A DNA stretch of 30,638 nt, from the NCBI GenBank assembly GCA_028875335.1, contig JAPPEF010000156.1, positions 1 through 30,638 of the forward strand, read 5' to 3'. How positions within the stretch are numbered: the stretch's first letter is position 1; each line of letters begins with the position of its first letter. The notes beneath the pieces were generated by a model, which saw only the letters and a program-made list of their open reading frames with translations, did no database searches and was not told the origin of the DNA. This document shows positions 1-7,086 of the stretch, piece after piece. The DNA is from Gemmatimonadota bacterium. GTDB lineage: Bacteria > Latescibacterota > UBA2968 > UBA8231. The translations under genes were made by a program, and so were the position numbers.

Positions 1-5
1 TCCGT

Positions 6-1823
6 TCATCCCCGGTCCAACCACACTGGACTCAGCCACGCCCGGTGTCCGTCCTGCTGCCGCAGCCGCAGATAGTAATAGGCCCACGCGCCCTCTAGTG
101 CAGGCAACTCGGTCCCGTCAATTTCCACGTCCCAAGCGTTGGGCGCGTCCTCCCAGACGCACTGTCCGTTGGCAATGATCTCCACCCGCTCAATCGGCGC
201 AGTCCCGTGCAGGCTGGCGGAAAAATGCACCTGCTCGCCTTCCGCCAGTGCGCCCTCCGCTCCCGAGCGTATGCCATTGACCCCATAGTCGCAGACAATC
301 GGCACGCCCGAAGTCGCGTAGGTCCAGCGCTCGTCCATCGCCTGCCACACGGCCTCGCGGGTCAATTCCGTCGCCCGGAAACAGGTCATGCCCACGTAGC
401 CGCCCGGATTTTGCGTCGGGTGTCCCTGATGGTTGTCAGTCCCGGCCACAAATCCCAAGCGCCAGCCTTGGGCAAAAGCGTCCTGCACCGAAGCACCCAA
501 TTTCCCCATGCGAATACCCCAATAGTCGTCGAGCGCGTCAGCTTCAAAATTGCCCCGCCCTTGGACGATTTCTACCAACCTGGCTCGCTTGTTGGGAAAC
601 TCCCAGTGATATTGCGACCAGTAAAACGTCTTGCCCATGATCTCGCGGTGCTTGCCGTACTCGATGGGCTGTCCGCAGTTGGGATGGTGCGGCACCATGA
701 CCACGTCCTCGTCCCAAGCCACTTCCGAGGGACAAAGCTCCGGTTTCCAGTGCCAAGTGCCGCCATCGACCTCCGGCGTGCGCAGATAGAGGTTGGCGTG
801 CCCGTACGCATTGGAGCTTTCCCACGCGGGGATCGTCACAAAGCGACCCGGCTCGTAAAACTCCTCATTGACCGCCAAGCACTCGGCCCATCCGGGGCCA
901 ATCGGCGCGTGGTCGGTCATAGCGATCACGTCGAGGTTGAGAAAGTCGCGGGCATAGGCGTAGGCCGCGCGCGGCTCCCGGTCGCCATCTACCGAAAGCC
1001 GCGTGTGGAAGTGGATGCCGCCGAAGTAGTGGCCGCGTTCGCCGGCCGCCTGCGTTGGACCGCTCTGAGCTTCTAAACCGCGCTCGACATCGCGCACGGT
1101 GATGCGGACCGGACCGTCGGCCTGCACCTCAACGCCTTCGACCACGCTCCTCCCGTCAGCACCAACTTCTACCTCATCGGGCAGCCCGGCGAGCGCGCCG
1201 TCGGCCTGCAAAGTCACCGTTCCCCGGTAGCTAGGTATTGGATTGAGATGATCGTCCGTCGCATAGACTACGGCCCTGCGCTTTCCCTCCGCATCCGCCG
1301 CAGCGGAAATCCTCCCTTCCAGCCGCGTCAGAGGACCGGAAGCATTGCTCAGAGGAATGGGATCTCCCACCTTCTCAAAAACCTCAGCTTCAGGTCTCCG
1401 TACCCGCACTTGCAGGGCACCGCTTATATCCGCATGCGGCGACGGCACCACGCCCAAGGGAAAGACCAGCCGCGCTCCCGCGCTTAGCGACTTGGTAACT
1501 TGGATGGTACACAGGTAGAGCTCGTTGACTGGCCTTCCCACCAACCCGCCACCAGCCGGCCCGTCGCCACCCCGCGTCATATCGGTCCAGTCGCGCGCCA
1601 ACCCATGCCCCAGTACCACCACGCCCTCGCCTCCTTCGACAAAAGGATCTTCAAGCGTCCACTTGCGAGAATAGGAATGGAAAGAGCTGATCGAAACCCG
1701 CACGTCGGCACCGGCTTCCAAGCCTGCCGGACAGGTAACGAATAGCCGCAAGGGCTTGACCTGCTGATCTGTGGCGATGAACTCCGTCTGCCCTTCGTAG
1801 TGTATCTCTAATTGTTCGTACAT
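6..1823 (-). CDS. DUF3604 / PHP-like metal-dependent hydrolase family protein
   Basis: A complete 605-residue protein, starting at ATG 1823 with a good ribosome site (GAGGAG, five bases upstream). The N-terminal ~250 residues look like beta-sandwich domains. From about residue 265 there is a PHP-like metal site pattern: GIHFHTRLS (H-x-H), then AMTDHAPIGPGW near residue 300, then MVPHHPN and GTDNHQGHP further on, ending in a beta-rich tail. This matches DUF3604-type proteins, which are thought to be metal-dependent hydrolases; their substrate is not firmly known. It is the last gene in a minus-strand run (23 bases after the HAD gene) with two sulfatases and a PhyH-type dioxygenase, so a role in breaking down sulfated or phosphorylated organic matter is plausible but inferred. 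No signal peptide is evident, so it is probably cytoplasmic. Family assignment is fairly sure; the reaction is not. Confidence 0.8.
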   Translation of the reverse strand: MYEQLEIHYEGQTEFIATDQQVKPLRLFVTCPAGLEAGADVRVSISSFHSYSRKWTLEDPFVEGGEGVVVLGHGLARDWTDMTRGGDGPAGGGLVGRPVNELYLCTIQVTKSLSAGARLVFPLGVVPSPHADISGALQVRVRRPEAEVFEKVGDPIPLSNASGPLTRLEGRISAAADAEGKRRAVVYATDDHLNPIPSYRGTVTLQADGALAGLPDEVEVGADGRSVVEGVEVQADGPVRITVRDVERGLEAQSGPTQAAGERGHYFGGIHFHTRLSVDGDREPRAAYAYARDFLNLDVIAMTDHAPIGPGWAECLAVNEEFYEPGRFVTIPAWESSNAYGHANLYLRTPEVDGGTWHWKPELCPSEVAWDEDVVMVPHHPNCGQPIEYGKHREIMGKTFYWSQYHWEFPNKRARLVEIVQGRGNFEADALDDYWGIRMGKLGASVQDAFAQGWRLGFVAGTDNHQGHPTQNPGGYVGMTCFRATELTREAVWQAMDERWTYATSGVPIVCDYGVNGIRSGAEGALAEGEQVHFSASLHGTAPIERVEIIANGQCVWEDAPNAWDVEIDGTELPALEGAWAYYYLRLRQQDGHRAWLSPVWLDRG

Positions 1824-1846
1824 ATCGTCTCCTCGATTCTTGTTGC

Positions 1847-2539
1847 TCAGGATACCATACTTTCAAGTTTATGGAACAAATCATCAATCTCGTCGATACA
1901 ACTTAATTCTGCTGCGGCATTCCATCCGATCTCCCGCGCATAATACCACCGGGCTTGTACAGGCCGCATACCAACTGCTGCTGCCCCCTGAAGTTCGTCA
2001 AATCCTCCATCTCCGACGAACACAGTTTTAGTTGGCGCAATGCCCAGACGATCACACGCCAAATTGTAAATTTCTGGATCGGGTTTCATATAGCCTACTT
2101 GACACGAAAAAACAGCGTCATCCACCACAGCACGGAGCGGGCATTCGGACCAACTGGCAACCTCGTCTGGAGTAGCATTGCTAACAATCCCAATCGTCCA
2201 GCCACTCGATCGAAGCTGCGAAAGCACTTGCAGCATCTCAGCCTCTACACCGAGCAAGTATTCCCGTTTACGCCGCAGTCGATCACGGCTCATTTCCTCA
2301 ACCGTCGCACTTTCAACTGAGGCTCCCATCGAGATACACAACGCCGACAACATCTCTTGATAGGTAGCAAATTTACCTGTCATCCGGTCTCTAGCACTAT
2401 CCCCCCACCACACTCGCACATCATCCAAATTCAATCCCAATTTACCGACAAACGACTGTTCAGAAGGACGATCCGAATGCTTCTGTGTCACGAGCGTTTC
2501 AAACAAATCGAATAGAACCGCTTTCACGATCTTCAACAC
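1847..2539 (-). CDS. HAD-superfamily hydrolase (HAD-IA-like)
   Basis: A 230-residue protein with the HAD motifs in order: motif I VLFDLFETL (nucleophile Asp11), motif II IVSNAT (Ser120), motif III Lys152 in YMKPD, motif IV GDGGFDE (residues 176-182). The second motif I residue, usually Asp in phosphatases (DxD), is Phe here, as in many DLFxTL-type HAD proteins, so the exact chemistry (phosphatase or other) is uncertain. A cap domain fits between residues 15 and 110. The start is ambiguous: GTG at 2539 gives the listed length, but an AGGGAG site lies too close to it and is better placed for the GTG at 2527, which would give a protein starting MKAVLFD. It sits between the truncated sulfatase and the DUF3604 gene with short gaps, so it is probably co-transcribed. 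Cytoplasmic. Confidence 0.85.
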   Translation of the reverse strand: MLKIVKAVLFDLFETLVTQKHSDRPSEQSFVGKLGLNLDDVRVWWGDSARDRMTGKFATYQEMLSALCISMGASVESATVEEMSRDRLRRKREYLLGVEAEMLQVLSQLRSSGWTIGIVSNATPDEVASWSECPLRAVVDDAVFSCQVGYMKPDPEIYNLACDRLGIAPTKTVFVGDGGFDELQGAAAVGMRPVQARWYYAREIGWNAAAELSCIDEIDDLFHKLESMVS

Positions 2540-2576
2540 TCCCTAGACAAGATTCAAATCTAGCCTATCGACCACT

Positions 2577-3905
2577 CTAAGAAGCTGTCTGGCCCTTAGC
2601 GGTATTGGCATCTACCATCGCCAGCAACGCATTCATCTGCTTGCGCGTCTGTAGCTCGTTTCCGCTGTTAAAAATCTGCTGTTCTATCTCGTCCGTCAGG
2701 CCCATTTTCTCGCGTTCCGCCTGCAGCAAGACTTTCATGTAGGATACTGTTGAGGCGTATTCAGGGTCTTCCGATACATCTCGTGTCTCGCTAGGGTCTG
2801 CTTCCAAATCGAAAAGCTGGTAATGGTCGTAGTTGTGGTTGTACCAGATCAATTTGAAATTTTTGCTCCGTACGCCGCAATTTGCTAATTCGCCATCTGG
2901 CTGGATGTCAAAGTGCTGGTAGTAAAACGCGGCTCGCCAATCGTCCGGCGTGTGTCCTCTCAGGAGGGACACGAGACTTCTTCCTTGGATGTCTGCGGGA
3001 ATAGGCTGTCCGACGTATTCCAAAAAGGTCGGTGCATAGTCGAGATTGATCACCATGTCATTCGTATGGGATCCCGCTTCAATTTCTCTCGGATATCGGA
3101 TCAAAAATGGAACCCGCAGGCTCTCCTCATACATCATTTTTTTATCGACCCAGCCGTGTTCGCCCTGAAACATCCCATTGTCTGAGGTATATACTACAAT
3201 CGTATTTTCGGCCAAGCCCTGTTCGTCGAGATAGTCGAGCAGCCGCCCAATATTATCATCCACCGCGGCCACACAACGGAGGTAATCTTTGATAAAGTAC
3301 TGGTAGTTTCTGTGTTTCTGGTCCTGCATGGACAATCCTTCGGGCATCGCGTCCCAATGCGTAATATTCCACTGTTCATGTACTGTCTCCAGCTTGACCT
3401 GCAGGGCCTCGGGCGGAACTGGACTGTCTCCGAAATCGTGGTCAAATGTCTCTGGTTCGGGAATTGTTTCATCCTGGAACATCGCCTTATGTTTCTCATC
3501 CGGCTCCCAGTTGTAATGGGGAGACTTAAAATGGCACAGGAGCATAAAGGGTTTATCGGCATCTCGTCCTTTGAGCCAATCTAGACATTTGTCGGTTACC
3601 AGATCTGTTGAATATCCCCGACTTTCTTTCCAGACAGGGCCATGTTCGCTAGGTTCGATAAATTTGGGATCAAAATAAGAACCTTGTCCCCACATTACAC
3701 TGTAGTGATCAAAGCCCGTTGGTATGCTATGCAGGTGCCATTTTCCAACAATCGCGGTCTGATATCCCGCTTCCTGTAATAGGCGAGGGAATGTCTGCTG
3801 TGAGCCGTCAAAAATATTCCCCCCAATTGATGTCTGTCCGTGGAGATGTGCGTACTGTGACCGAGGCGTCTGATACGAGAACCTCTCAGGCGTAATTAGT
3901 CTCAT
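2577..3905 (-). pseudogene. N-terminally truncated sulfatase, no catalytic motif
   Basis: From about residue 18 after ATG 3905 the frame reads as a sulfatase: YAHLHGQTS, FDGSQQTFPRLLQ, GYQTAIVGKWHL, then FMLLCHFKSPH, VVYTSDNGMFQGEHGW with its metal-binding Asp-Asn, and a normal C-terminal region (LFDLEADPSETRD). The first ~70 residues of a sulfatase are missing, including the metal-binding Asp pair and the C/S-x-P-S-R motif whose Cys or Ser becomes formylglycine. The frame stays open upstream to 4208, but that part lies over the end of the next sulfatase in another frame and has no sulfatase character. ATG 3905 overlaps the last codons and stop of that upstream sulfatase. Most likely a deletion fused the 3' part of one sulfatase gene to the end of another. 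Without the formylglycine residue it should have no sulfatase activity. It could be translated, but a functional role is doubtful. Confidence 0.75.
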
Positions 3906-5325
3906 TCCACGCCCCCACCAAAAACGCCGTGCGATACTGCCGCGTCGAGACCAGCCAGTGGCACAGGAGTTTCTCACACTGCTCGACGATCTCTTGGTAC
4001 GCCTGCTCACCGTACAAATTGCGGGCCTCGTGCGGATCGGCCTCCAAGTCGTAGAGCTCGCCGCAGTCGACTCCGAAATCCTCCGGCTGATAGTGTACGT
4101 AGCGCCATTTCCCCCAGCGCAGTGCCTTGCTGTGCCGATGCTCAGTGACCGCCACCTCATGCACGGGATCGGTCCCGCCCCGCAAAAGCTCGCTAATATC
4201 CGCCCCATCCATGCCCTCCATCGCCGGCAACCCGCAGAGGTTCATAAACGTCGGGGCCAAATCGACATTTTCCACTAGCGCGTCGCAAACCCTGCCCGCG
4301 GCCGCAACGCCCGGCACCCGCCAGAGCATCGGCACCCGACACACCGCCTCGGAGCATATTCCGGGGGCCTTTTCCTGAATGCCAAAAGCAGTGCTGTACG
4401 CGCCGTGGTCGGAGTTATAGACGACGATCGTATCTTCAGCCAAGCCGCGTTCGTCGAGGTAGTCCAAAAGACGGCCAATGCAGTAGTCAACCTGCGTCAC
4501 GCAGCCCAGATAGCCGCGCCAGATGTTGCGCGCCCCCTCCTCCGGCGACCATTCCTCCCCCTCCCAAGCCCGCTGAAATCGCGCGTGCATATCGCGGAAA
4601 TGCGGCGGGCGTCCCGACGGATCTTGGTAATAGGTCTCCGGCAACGCAATGTCGTCTGCGTACATATCCCAGAACTTCTGATCCGGCGTATAAGGCGCGT
4701 GCGGTCGCGGCAACGATACCTGTATACAGAAGGAGTCTCCCTCGCACCCCTCCATAAATTCAATCGCCCGATCCACGCACCAACTCTCGACATTGTACTC
4801 CAACGGCAACTCCGACGGCCGGGCGCGAAACTGGTTCTGGGGCAGGCCAACAGGATGGGGGGCTGGGTAACCAGTGATGCGGAAATTGTCGTTTTGCTCC
4901 AGCAGACCAGCACCGACCAAAAACGTTTGATACGGCGACAGACCGCCCGCGGCCGGCACCGGCGGCGAGGTGCCCGACATCCAGTAGTCAACGTGGTCCA
5001 ATAGCCAGTCGCGCGGCTGGTTGGGCACGTGCGTCTTGCCGATTACCGCCGTCTTGTACCCGTGCTGCTTAAAATGGCCGAGAAAACCCTGCATCCCTTC
5101 CGGCCGCGGCCCGCCCAAACCGAAGAAGCCGTGGTTGTGGCAGTACTGTCCCGTGTACATGCTCATGCGGCTAGGCGTGCAGATCGGATTCTGGGTGTAC
5201 GCCGCTGAAAAGCGCATCCCCTCGCTGGCCAGCCGATCCATATTGGGCGTCAGTGCCTGCGCGTGGCCTTCGCAGCCCATACAGGCCGCTTGGTGCTGAT
5301 CGGACAGGATGTGCAGTACATTCAT
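3886..5325 (-). CDS. Sulfatase (alkaline-phosphatase superfamily)
   Basis: A 479-residue type I sulfatase. The start chosen is ATG 5325, preceded by TGAGGTG about six bases upstream; a TTG four codons earlier has no better signal. The N-terminus MNVLHILSDQHQ is the usual first strand and metal site. The catalytic motif CTPSR is at Cys49, which needs conversion to formylglycine. GKTHV follows, and VVYNSDHGAYS is the second metal-binding segment. The C-terminal YDLEADPHEARNLYG block is typical. No signal peptide is visible, so it may act in the cytoplasm. The sequence type (SDQHQAACMGC) is close to choline-sulfatase-like and related organic-sulfate sulfatases, but the substrate cannot be told. 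It lies downstream of the PhyH gene and its tail overlaps the truncated sulfatase by 20 bases. No formylglycine-generating enzyme is in the window. Confidence 0.88.
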   Translation of the reverse strand: MNVLHILSDQHQAACMGCEGHAQALTPNMDRLASEGMRFSAAYTQNPICTPSRMSMYTGQYCHNHGFFGLGGPRPEGMQGFLGHFKQHGYKTAVIGKTHVPNQPRDWLLDHVDYWMSGTSPPVPAAGGLSPYQTFLVGAGLLEQNDNFRITGYPAPHPVGLPQNQFRARPSELPLEYNVESWCVDRAIEFMEGCEGDSFCIQVSLPRPHAPYTPDQKFWDMYADDIALPETYYQDPSGRPPHFRDMHARFQRAWEGEEWSPEEGARNIWRGYLGCVTQVDYCIGRLLDYLDERGLAEDTIVVYNSDHGAYSTAFGIQEKAPGICSEAVCRVPMLWRVPGVAAAGRVCDALVENVDLAPTFMNLCGLPAMEGMDGADISELLRGGTDPVHEVAVTEHRHSKALRWGKWRYVHYQPEDFGVDCGELYDLEADPHEARNLYGEQAYQEIVEQCEKLLCHWLVSTRQYRTAFLVGAWNETNYA

Positions 5326-5339
5326 TTGACACCTCAATT

Positions 5340-5376
5340 GCTATCCTGACCTCGGCTGCTACGGCTCCGAAATCCG
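5340..5376 (+). pseudogene. 37-bp relic of a sulfatase 5' end
   Basis: Read on the plus strand this stretch encodes Y-P-D-L-G-C-Y-G-S-E-I-R, a block found just after the first metal site in many sulfatases. It matches the start of the sulfatase gene at 7087 (its bases 7150 onward) at about 34 of 37 positions, and all three differences are C/T. The similarity stops abruptly on both sides. The relic covers the gap between two minus-strand genes and the last five codons plus stop of the PhyH gene, which read through it antisense. Confidence 0.65.
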
Positions 5377-6306
5377 AATATCGTCTGCTGTCAATGTCCG
5401 TTCCAATGCTCTGTCCCAGTCCATGCTGTCTTTCTCAAGCGTCGTTTGTACGCATCCGGGCAATTGCTGTCCACAGATGTACATCTCAGGAGTGCCCCAG
5501 TGCTCCGTGCCTTCGGGAATCCTTGGTCTGTTCCCGGTATGCTGGATTGTCGCTTTCATGTAATGCACGATATAAGCTCGCCGAAACCGATCTGATCTGT
5601 TGGGTGTGCTACGGTGTAATAGCGCATTGTTGAAAAATACCAGTGCGCCCTTTGGCACTTCTACTGGCATGGCCTGTTCTTCCATCTCGTCGGACACGGT
5701 CACTCTTTTTTGCAATAAATAATCATCGCTCTCGACCTGACTGTGATCTATAACTCCCAAGCGATGACTGCCGGGGATCACCCACAAGCATCCGTTTGCT
5801 TCATCCGCATCGTCCAGTGCCAGCCAAGTTCCAATCGTCGATTGGTCTATGGCGTCCCCCACGCTGCTGACATACGTGTTGCGGAAATACCACGAGTCCT
5901 GATGCCACGCAATAGGCCGCCCGGTGCCCGGAGGTTTAAAAAAATACAGATCGTTTGGACAGAACAGATCCGACCCCACGATCTCTGTGACCGCATCTAA
6001 CCGCCTTGGGTCGCGAATGTGGGATCGCACCAATGCACTGAACCTGTGAAGTCGCGTTATACCGTTTAGCGATGCAGGTCCAGAAGTCGCATCAGTTCCG
6101 GCATTGCGTTTTAGAATTGCTTGCTTCTCTTTCTCTGTCAACACGTCAGAGGTCTCGATGAGTTCTACGAGATCTTCGATTCTGTTGCGCAGTGCATCAA
6201 TCTCATAAGTGTCGAAGGCATCTAAGCGAATAAAGAACCCATCTTTTGCATACTTTTCGCGCTCTTCCGCAGTCAATCCATGCGCTATAGTGTCAACTGT
6301 AGCCAT
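5359..6306 (-). CDS. Phytanoyl-CoA dioxygenase (PhyH) family protein
   Basis: A 315-residue Fe(II)/2-oxoglutarate oxygenase of the PhyH family. The metal triad is visible: His135 and Asp137 in WHQDSWYF, and His231 in NNALLHRSTPNRS. Arg242/Arg243 (FRRAYIVHYM) probably bind 2-oxoglutarate. LFCPNDLYFFKPPG and CLWVIPGSH are typical core strands. The ATG is well supported by AAGGAGA seven bases upstream. There is no signal peptide. Family members hydroxylate varied small molecules and lipids; nothing here fixes the substrate. It is the first gene of the minus-strand sulfatase/HAD/DUF3604 run and diverges from the toxin-antitoxin pair. Oddly, its last five codons lie in DNA that is antisense to a sulfatase relic, so the C-terminal RISEP may be a recombination product. 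Confidence 0.9.
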   Translation of the reverse strand: MATVDTIAHGLTAEEREKYAKDGFFIRLDAFDTYEIDALRNRIEDLVELIETSDVLTEKEKQAILKRNAGTDATSGPASLNGITRLHRFSALVRSHIRDPRRLDAVTEIVGSDLFCPNDLYFFKPPGTGRPIAWHQDSWYFRNTYVSSVGDAIDQSTIGTWLALDDADEANGCLWVIPGSHRLGVIDHSQVESDDYLLQKRVTVSDEMEEQAMPVEVPKGALVFFNNALLHRSTPNRSDRFRRAYIVHYMKATIQHTGNRPRIPEGTEHWGTPEMYICGQQLPGCVQTTLEKDSMDWDRALERTLTADDIRISEP

Positions 6307-6366
6307 AAAACATCTCCTTCATAAGTCACGCTTTTTTCGGAAGCTGTGAAATTTTCAGTAAAACAG

Positions 6367-6390
6367 TTAGCTTTACACTAATAAAGCTAA
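6367..6390. promoter_or_regulatory. Inverted repeat, probable TA operator
   Basis: TTAGCTTT (6367-6374) and AAAGCTAA (6383-6390) are a perfect 8-bp inverted repeat around an 8-base spacer. It overlaps the -35 box and most of the spacer of the promoter in front of the toxin gene, where an autorepressing antitoxin or toxin-antitoxin complex would be expected to bind. Binding is inferred from position and symmetry. It could also influence the divergent PhyH gene. Confidence 0.6.
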
Positions 6391-6400
6391 TCGCTATATT
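6372..6400 (+). promoter_or_regulatory. Sigma-70-like promoter of the toxin-antitoxin operon
   Basis: TTTACA (6372-6377), a 17-base spacer and TATATT (6395-6400) each match the consensus at 5 of 6 positions. The expected start of transcription, seven bases after the -10 box, falls on or next to the A of the toxin ATG at 6407, which implies a leaderless or nearly leaderless mRNA. No ribosome site is seen before that ATG. Confidence 0.6.
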
Positions 6401-6406
6401 TCGGGT

Positions 6407-6679
6407 ATGGTGAATGCACTGTACGAACTGACGATCAAGAGACAAGCTATCAAAGCCCTGCAAAATATGCCTCGTCAGAACGCCCAACGCATTCGCCGCG
6501 AATTGGACAAATTGGCCGAACAGCCCAACCGGCGGGATGTTGATGTCGCTAGCTTGACGGGGCGGCCCGGTTTTCGCCTCCGCGTTGGCGACTGGCGGAT
6601 AATTTTCACGCGAGACGATAAGGCTCGGGTAATTGACGTGCTGCGGATCGTCCCGCGTGGGCAGGCCTATAAGCGATAG
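6407..6679 (+). CDS. RelE/ParE-family toxin
   Basis: A 90-residue protein of the usual RelE size. It has ALYELTIKRQAIKALQNMPRQ at the N-terminal helix region, then LTGRPGFRLRVGDWRIIF (the core strand with conserved Arg residues) and a basic C-terminus RIVPRGQAYKR with a Tyr near the end. RelE members cut mRNA in the ribosome A site, while ParE members poison gyrase; the basic core and C-terminal Tyr/Arg fit RelE better, but this is not certain. It is the first gene of a two-gene unit, the toxin-first (HigBA-like) order. The antitoxin starts nine bases after its stop, and the ribosome site AGGAG of the antitoxin overlaps the toxin stop. Cytoplasmic. Confidence 0.88.
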   Translation: MVNALYELTIKRQAIKALQNMPRQNAQRIRRELDKLAEQPNRRDVDVASLTGRPGFRLRVGDWRIIFTRDDKARVIDVLRIVPRGQAYKR

Positions 6680-6688
6680 GAGCACCTC

Positions 6689-7060
6689 ATGAACAAGCCA
6701 CAGGTTATTCTTGACGACACCGGACAGCCCGCCTTTGTCGTGATCCCTTGGCGCGATTATGAACGCCTCACAAGCGAGGACGCGGAGGCGATATTGAGTG
6801 ATGAAGAACATTATGACCGCGCCATCGCGGACAACGGCGAATCCTTCCCTATTGAGGTGGTCGACCAACTTTTGGCCGGACAAAATCCAATCAGTGTGTA
6901 TCGCAACTACCGGGGCCTAACCCAGAACGCATTAGCCGCCGCCGCCAACATCAATACAGTCTATCTCTCCCAGATCGAAACCGGCAAACGCACCGGCTCG
7001 GCCAAGACGTTGGCCGCTCTCGCCAAGGCGTTGCAGGTAACAGTGGATGACCTCATTTGA
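6689..7060 (+). CDS. Antitoxin with XRE helix-turn-helix domain
   Basis: A 123-residue partner of the RelE-type toxin. The N-terminal half (residues 1-70) is acidic, with VILDDTGQPAFVVIPWRDYERL resembling the start of antitoxins that wrap their toxin. The C-terminal half (about 75-123) is a Cro/C1-type helix-turn-helix: RGLTQNALAAAANINTVYLSQIETGKR, followed by KTLAALAKALQVTVDDLI. It should neutralise the toxin by direct binding and repress the operon, probably at the inverted repeat at 6367-6390. It has a strong AGGAG site with coupling to the toxin stop. A sulfatase gene begins 26 bases downstream and may be read from the same transcript. Confidence 0.88.
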   Translation: MNKPQVILDDTGQPAFVVIPWRDYERLTSEDAEAILSDEEHYDRAIADNGESFPIEVVDQLLAGQNPISVYRNYRGLTQNALAAAANINTVYLSQIETGKRTGSAKTLAALAKALQVTVDDLI

Positions 7061-7086
7061 CCCCTTAGTATATTAGGAGTCCCTCC

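Noticed and set aside
207..1076. A 289-codon open frame on the plus strand
   Set aside because: It lies wholly antisense to the DUF3604 gene, has no domain-like sequence and no ribosome site; GC-rich coding DNA often leaves such frames open.
3906..4208. Upstream extension of the truncated sulfatase frame
   Set aside because: It runs over the 3' end of the complete sulfatase in another frame, and its Arg/Ser/Thr-rich translation has no sulfatase character.
6307..6366. A promoter for the PhyH gene on the minus strand
   Set aside because: No pair of boxes with acceptable spacing and match was found; only the ribosome site AAGGAGA is clear.
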